This document shows, in pieces, positions 59,776-64,000 of a DNA stretch of 64,000 bases (position 1 is its first letter; each line of letters starts with the position of its first letter). Made by a program: the position numbers and the translations under genes. This stretch comes from Castellaniella sp040276085 (GTDB taxonomy: Bacteria > Pseudomonadota > Gammaproteobacteria > Burkholderiales > Burkholderiaceae_B). The stretch covers positions 85,789-149,788 of the forward strand of contig NZ_JBELOK010000010.1 in assembly GCF_040276085.1 (NCBI RefSeq), read 5' to 3'. The notes under the pieces were generated by a model. That model was not told the origin of the DNA and made no database searches. It saw only the letters and a program-made list of their open reading frames with translations.

Positions 59776-60684
59776 ATGAAAGTGTTTTCTTTGGTTTTGG
59801 CAGCGGCTGTCGTCGCCGCCAGCGGCGGGGTTGCGCAGGCCGCCACCAGCCGTCTCGACCGCATCCAGTCTACTGGAGAGATTGTTATCGGTACGCGGGA
59901 CGCAGCCATCCCGTTCTCTTATCTGGATGACCACCAACAGTCGGTTGGCTATGCCATGGATATTTGCCAGGGCATTGCGGACGCCCTGAAAAAAGACCTC
60001 GGCCTGCAGGAAATCCACGTCCGTGAGGTTCCGGTTACTGGCTCCACCCGTATTCCACTGATTGCCAATGGCACAATTGATCTTTCTTGCGGGCCCGATA
60101 CCAACAATGCCCAGCGCCAGCAGCAGGTAAGCTTTGCGCCGGCCACATTTGTTTCGGCTACGCACTTCGCTTCGCTTAAAGCGTCCAACTTGCATCACCT
60201 TGAGGATTTCAAGGGCAAGACAGTGATTTCAGTCTCAGGCAGCACCAACCTGAAGTGGCTGACAGAGATCAATGCCAGTCGTCACTTGGGGATGAAGATC
60301 ATCACCGCCAGTGATCACGCCGAGGCCTTTCTGACTGTCGCCCATGGGCGCGCATCGGCCTTTTTTATGGATGGCATCCTGTTGGCTGGCCTGGTGGCCA
60401 ATTCGCATGATCCGCAGGCCTGGAGCATCAGCAAGGATGCGTATACCTTCGAGCCCTACGGCATCATCGAACCCAAGAACGATCCGAAATTTAAAAAAGC
60501 TGTGGATGACGCGGTTAAAGCCATGATCGCCGATGGCCGGGTCGAAAAGCTCTACACCAAGTGGTTTACGCAACCCATTCCGCCGCGTGGCGTCAACCTC
60601 AACTGGCCCATGACGCCCGAGCTCAAAAAGCTGCTGGCCCATCCAACCGACTCTCCCGAGCCGGAAATCCTCAAGACAAACTGA
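59776..60684 (+). CDS. Glutamate/aspartate-type ABC substrate-binding protein
   Basis: 302 residues with a signal peptide ending AQA and a type II periplasmic fold of the GltI family (IVIGTRDAAIPFSYLDDHQQ, GYAMDICQGIADALKK, ANGTIDLSCGPDTN). It would bind glutamate, aspartate or similar. No permease or ATPase genes follow, so other subunits must be elsewhere. It lies 146 bp after the 5-oxoprolinase genes, consistent with a shared glutamate theme. Confidence 0.9.
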   Translation: MKVFSLVLAAAVVAASGGVAQAATSRLDRIQSTGEIVIGTRDAAIPFSYLDDHQQSVGYAMDICQGIADALKKDLGLQEIHVREVPVTGSTRIPLIANGTIDLSCGPDTNNAQRQQQVSFAPATFVSATHFASLKASNLHHLEDFKGKTVISVSGSTNLKWLTEINASRHLGMKIITASDHAEAFLTVAHGRASAFFMDGILLAGLVANSHDPQAWSISKDAYTFEPYGIIEPKNDPKFKKAVDDAVKAMIADGRVEKLYTKWFTQPIPPRGVNLNWPMTPELKKLLAHPTDSPEPEILKTN

Positions 60685-60718
60685 ATCAGGCGATCTGTAC
60701 CCGCCAAATACCCATACC

Positions 60719-60753
60719 ACCAAGACCTCAGGCGTGGGCGCCTGCGTCTTGGT
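60719..60753. repeat. Stem-loop at the convergent junction of the binding-protein and kinase genes
   Basis: ACCAAGAC (60719-60726) pairs with GTCTTGGT (60746-60753), and CAGGCG (60729-60734) with CGCCTG (60739-60744) around a TGGG loop. It includes the kinase stop codon. No T-tract on either side, so a Rho-independent terminator is not proven. Confidence 0.6.
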
Positions 60754-62113
60754 TGGGGTGAGGGGCTTTTAGTGGAATGGCCACCGAGACAAGCAGGCCC
60801 CGATGCAAGATGGGGTCTGCTTCGTTGAATTCGATCCTGGCCTGCAGTTTGCGCGTAATGCCTGTAACGATCGAGAGACCCAGGCCAGAGCCCGTTTGGC
60901 CGCTGCCCAGGACACGATAAAAGGGTTCAAGAATGCGCTGGTGCTCTGAGGCTGGTACGCCTGGGCCTGTATCCGACACCGAAATCACCAAAGTGTTGGG
61001 CTCGGTGCGAACCAGCACCTCTACCTGGCCGCCATCCGGGGTGTAGCGGATCGCGTTATCCACAAGGTTTCTAAGCAGAATCGTCAAATCCAGCTCGGAT
61101 ACTGCAATCTTGGTGTCTTCGGCACCGCTTACCCCGATATCAATATGCTTGGCTTCGGCAAGCGGCCATGTGGTTTCCAGCACTTTTCGCAATACTTCCC
61201 CGATATGGGTAGAGGGCCCCCCCGGTGTATCGATGGTTGCCTGCGCCCTGAGTAATGCCAGTAGTTGGGTCAGCAGGTGCTGGTTGCGCTCAAGCCCTTG
61301 TTGCAATGTCTGCAGGCGCTCTCGCGCGGCAACAGACATCTCGGCTTTGCTCAGGCGCTCTGCCTGCAGGGCAAGCGCAGTGGCCGGCGAGCGGAGTTCG
61401 TGCGCGGCATCCGCAATAAATCTGCGTTGTGTCTCCATCGACTCGGAAACCCGGGCCAGCAGCCGGTTGATTGCATCGATAAAAGGCCGTATCTCGCGCG
61501 GCAGGTTTTTGTCGGCGATGGGGTGCAAGTCTGTTTCTGCCCGGGCATCCACGGCTTCGGCCAGGGCGCGGGTGGGTTGAAACACGCGGCGCACCAGATC
61601 TGCGATGACAAGCAACAGAATAGGCACCAAGATCAAAAAGGGCGCCAGCGTGCGCAAGGCGTCCTGGATTGCCACTGCATCGCGCAGATCGGTGTCCTGG
61701 GCCACAGCGATGCGAGTGTTCTCCGCCAGTGGTTGAATCAGCACCCGAAAATTTTTGTCCCCAATGTCCAGGGTATGCAAGCCGTCAGCAAGCGTGGGCG
61801 GAATGGGCACCGGATTGCCCAAGTCTTGATGTGCGGCAGGGGTGTGATCAAGAATTTGTACAAACAGTGAAGAGTCGTGATCCTGGTCTTGCAGCTCGAG
61901 CTTTTGCAGAGCCAAGGGGGCAGAGCCCTGGATTCGGCCCATGAGGTCGGCTACCTGAAAAAGCACATCGTCTTGTCGCTCGTGGGCGTCTTCAAGTGCC
62001 GATACAAATGAGAATATGCCGGCAGTGATCGCAACGGCAGCAATCACCACCGACAGGACAAACGAAAGCTTGATCTGGATGGAACGATTTAATCGTCTTT
62101 TGAGACTCTCCAT
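60728..62113 (-). CDS. Sensor histidine kinase (QseC/TctE-like)
   Basis: 461 residues. An N-terminal membrane helix (about 14-38), a periplasmic domain (about 40-155), a second helix (about 157-175), HAMP-like linker, dimerisation domain with the phospho-accepting H238 in DAAHELRSP, and an ATPase domain with N box NLVDNAIRYTP, G1 VSDTGPGVP and G2 GSGLGLSIV. The periplasmic domain has no named ligand fold I recognise. Its start overlaps the response regulator by 25 bp. Confidence 0.93.
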   Translation of the reverse strand: MESLKRRLNRSIQIKLSFVLSVVIAAVAITAGIFSFVSALEDAHERQDDVLFQVADLMGRIQGSAPLALQKLELQDQDHDSSLFVQILDHTPAAHQDLGNPVPIPPTLADGLHTLDIGDKNFRVLIQPLAENTRIAVAQDTDLRDAVAIQDALRTLAPFLILVPILLLVIADLVRRVFQPTRALAEAVDARAETDLHPIADKNLPREIRPFIDAINRLLARVSESMETQRRFIADAAHELRSPATALALQAERLSKAEMSVAARERLQTLQQGLERNQHLLTQLLALLRAQATIDTPGGPSTHIGEVLRKVLETTWPLAEAKHIDIGVSGAEDTKIAVSELDLTILLRNLVDNAIRYTPDGGQVEVLVRTEPNTLVISVSDTGPGVPASEHQRILEPFYRVLGSGQTGSGLGLSIVTGITRKLQARIEFNEADPILHRGLLVSVAIPLKAPHPNQDAGAHA

Positions 62114-62754
62114 CCCACACCCCTTACGTTCTTGATAATGTTGTTGCCCAGTTTTCGGCGCAAGGCATGGATCAAAAAATCCACCATATTGCTTTCGATC
62201 TCTTCACCCCAGCCGTAGATGTGGTCTTCCAGGGCGCTGCGGGACAAAATCGCCCCGGGTCGGATCAGCAGGGCATGCAGCAGAGCAAACTCGCGGCCGG
62301 TTAATGATACTGCTGGCCCATCGCCTACCGTGGCCTCTTGGGAGGCTGGATCGAGTGTCAGCGTGCTGTTGCCAAGCACCGGGCTGGCTTGGCCACCCTT
62401 GCGCCGTACCACCGCCCGCATGCGGGCCAGAAGCTCTGCCATCTCAAAGGGCTTGAGCACATAATCGTCTGCGCCGCCATCAAGGCCGCGCAGGCGGTCA
62501 GACAAGGCATCCCTGGCGGTGATGATCAGGATGGGGACGCTTTCACGACGCATGCGAAGTTCTGTGAGTACCTGTTGGCCGTCCTTGCCCGGCAGGCCCA
62601 AATCCAGCAGGATCAGGTCATAGCTTTGGGCTTTCAGGGTGGCAGCAACTGTCAGGCCGTCCTGGATCCAATCCACCGCATAGGATTCATCCCGCAGGGC
62701 ATCCCGGATTGCTTCACCAATCATGGGGTCGTCTTCGACAAGCAGGACACGCAT
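62089..62754 (-). CDS. OmpR/QseB-family response regulator
   Basis: 221 residues. Receiver with D8/D9 acidic pair, phospho-acceptor D51 (LLDLGLPGKDG), conserved T and K105-type lysine (VLKPF); a winged-helix output domain (about 125-220) with FALLHALL and the VDFLIHALRRKLG recognition region. It pairs with the kinase downstream and follows the membrane protein gene by 38 bp; the three are likely one transcript. Confidence 0.95.
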   Translation of the reverse strand: MRVLLVEDDPMIGEAIRDALRDESYAVDWIQDGLTVAATLKAQSYDLILLDLGLPGKDGQQVLTELRMRRESVPILIITARDALSDRLRGLDGGADDYVLKPFEMAELLARMRAVVRRKGGQASPVLGNSTLTLDPASQEATVGDGPAVSLTGREFALLHALLIRPGAILSRSALEDHIYGWGEEIESNMVDFLIHALRRKLGNNIIKNVRGVGWRVSKDD

Positions 62755-62792
62755 GGTTTTATCTCGTTAGTTGGACTGGATCCATGGCTGGA

Positions 62793-63581
62793 TTATTGTT
62801 CAGAACGGTGGCTGCCAACCACATAAGACTCTACCGCCACCAGCAGAACAATCACAGATAGAAACAGTGCGCTTGTCCACATCGTACCCATTCCCATGCC
62901 GCCATCAATCCGGGCTTGTGTCAATAAATCGCCCAGCGATGCGCCAAAAGGCCGCGTAAGGATGTAACCGATCCAGAAAGTTAAAACCGCATTGCCGCCC
63001 AGTGCAAAACTGATATAGGTGGCCGCAATCAGTGTGCCGAAAATCAGAACCCCATTGCTAAACCCCATGCCCAGGGCTTCTGTCGCCAGATCTCCCGCAG
63101 CGGTACCCAACGAGAACGTACACAGAATTGCTGCCCAGTAAAATAGTTCGCGCCGACGTGACACGATATCGTGGATCGACAAGGTGTGTTCGAAGTGGTG
63201 CCAGGCAATAAAAATGCCGGCCAGGGCAATCGCAAAGGCGGGTGTGCTGACGGACAGGCTGACACCCAGGCCATCGGTTAAAAGATCGGTGATCTGCGTA
63301 CCAACAATGCTTACCAATACCACTGTCAGCCAATAGCTCCAGGGCGTGTAGCGCCGTGTCCGTACTTGCGTGATCAGCGCAGCGGCCAGCAGGCCTGCCA
63401 TGACCAGGCGGGTTGTATTCTGGCCCCAACCGGCGTCCACAGCCAGGAAATCCGCGGCAGTTTCCCCGACAGTCGTGGACAAAATCTTGATGATCCAGAA
63501 GGACAGGGTAATGGCGGGCACTTTGATAAGCAGGTCGTGTCCGTCATCCGTATGTGTCCAGTCCATGGGTAAAGTGTTCAT
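62793..63581 (-). CDS. COG4705-type membrane protein
   Basis: 262 residues, about seven membrane helices in two similar halves: KVPAITLSFWIIKILSTTVGETAADFL near the N-terminus and FGTLIAATYISFALGGNAVLTFWIGYILTRPFGASLGDLL later (quoted in pieces). This is the COG4705 family, often adjacent to and controlled by a QseBC-like two-component system. Transport function not established. It precedes the response regulator and kinase genes. Confidence 0.8.
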   Translation of the reverse strand: MNTLPMDWTHTDDGHDLLIKVPAITLSFWIIKILSTTVGETAADFLAVDAGWGQNTTRLVMAGLLAAALITQVRTRRYTPWSYWLTVVLVSIVGTQITDLLTDGLGVSLSVSTPAFAIALAGIFIAWHHFEHTLSIHDIVSRRRELFYWAAILCTFSLGTAAGDLATEALGMGFSNGVLIFGTLIAATYISFALGGNAVLTFWIGYILTRPFGASLGDLLTQARIDGGMGMGTMWTSALFLSVIVLLVAVESYVVGSHRSEQ

Positions 63582-63734
63582 GATGGCAATCCTCGGGCAT
63601 AGGGTCGTGCCGGTGCGGTAGCTGCAACCGGCACACGGAAATCCGCGTAGCTTTCAGATTACGTATCGAGCCTTAGACCAGAATGAGGAAGGGGATGTTC
63701 TGGCGTAAGGGTCACGGCCTGTCTGGTTCTTTTG

Positions 63735-63932
63735 TCAGGAGGATAGGTAGGTAAAGCCCGTCTTGAGATCGGCAATCAGATCGTCAGGTGATTCCAGGCC
63801 GATGTGCAGGCGCACCAGTGGGTCTTTATATGGCCACTGCGAGGCTACGCGGGTCGGCATGTCAATCTGCGGCATCACCATGCTTTCAAATCCGCCCCAG
63901 GAAAAACCCAAGTGAAAAAGTTCGGCTCTACA
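63735..63932 (-). pseudogene. metC: 3' fragment of a metC-like (cystathionine beta-lyase) gene
   Basis: Reading the minus strand up from the stop (TCA at 63735-63737) gives the C-terminal end of a PLP-dependent transsulfuration enzyme: AELFHLGFSWGGFES, then PLVRLHIGLESPDDLIADL and a GFTYL end. The frame runs into a stop (63933-63935) just upstream, and sequence beyond 63932 no longer matches the family, so about 330 N-terminal residues are missing. The gene is interrupted at this point. The 153 bp between it and the membrane protein gene show nothing else. Confidence 0.75.
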
Positions 63933-64000
63933 TCATGAACGGGGGACAGCGACATTCATTAGACTTGTTTTTACGAAGAACACGTTTAATGGAGCAATGC
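63933..64000. other. Unrelated sequence adjoining the broken metC gene
   Basis: The last 68 bases contain GGGGGACAGCGACATTCATT (63943-63962) and do not continue metC. An insertion-sequence end or a rearrangement junction is the likely explanation, but only 68 bases are visible, so no family can be named. Confidence 0.4.

Overview
The window reads as about 64 kb of chromosome from a betaproteobacterium, most likely Burkholderiales near Alcaligenaceae. This rests on gene content and order: thrS-infC, rpmI-rplT-pheS-pheT-ihfA-merR, glnK-amtB with a sigma-54 promoter, comM beside ubiK, and a regulatory-type phosphotransferase system (IIA, HPr, EI) after gshB. No species name is claimed. Coding density is high and most core genes are G+C rich. 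The stretch at 32.8-35.2 kb is visibly poorer in G+C.

Left part (1-22 kb), mostly core functions: the 3' part of an ABC-F ATPase gene (ybiT-like), yigZ, an orphan cheV, a thiolase, a spermidine-synthase-like gene, tRNA-Val(GAC), thrS and infC (with an AUC start). Next come gshB and the PTS trio, a small lipoprotein, the nitrogen-sensing pair glnK-amtB under a sigma-54/NtrC promoter, comM and ubiK, then the rpmI-rplT-pheST-ihfA-merR operon. The often contiguous thrS-infC-rpmI-rplT block is split by about 8 kb. An ECF sigma/anti-sigma pair faces away from the following block.

Middle part (22-36 kb): an Atm1-type exporter followed by a complete SUF iron-sulfur operon (Rrf2 regulator, sufB, C, D, S, U, T). 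An EAL-CBS-GGDEF protein and tRNA-Pro(GGG) follow. Directly after this tRNA lies a 2.5-kb segment bounded on the right by a 48-bp near-copy (46/48) of the tRNA 3' half. It holds only an EAL phosphodiesterase gene and a PAS-PAS-GGDEF cyclase gene, convergent, and no recombinase gene. This is the best candidate here for an unusual element.

Right part (36-64 kb), accessory metabolism and stress: a SulP transporter, a large AsmA-like DUF748 protein with an unrecognised neighbour, an amidase lipoprotein, a NADAR-like protein and ferrochelatase. A persulfide-type ArsR regulator sits with split YeeE/YedE genes and a divergent AhpD-like gene, sharing one symmetric operator that contains two opposed promoters. 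Then come a yybP-ykoY (manganese) riboswitch before a GDT1-family exporter, arsB, and an operon of solute-binding protein, acyl-CoA synthetase and degenerate ABC ATPase. Next are poxB, a LysR-doxX-ygiD cluster, 5-oxoprolinase genes (pxpA and a pxpB-pxpC fusion) with a glutamate-type binding protein, and a QseBC-like two-component system with a membrane protein. At the right edge a metC-like gene is cut off by unrelated sequence.
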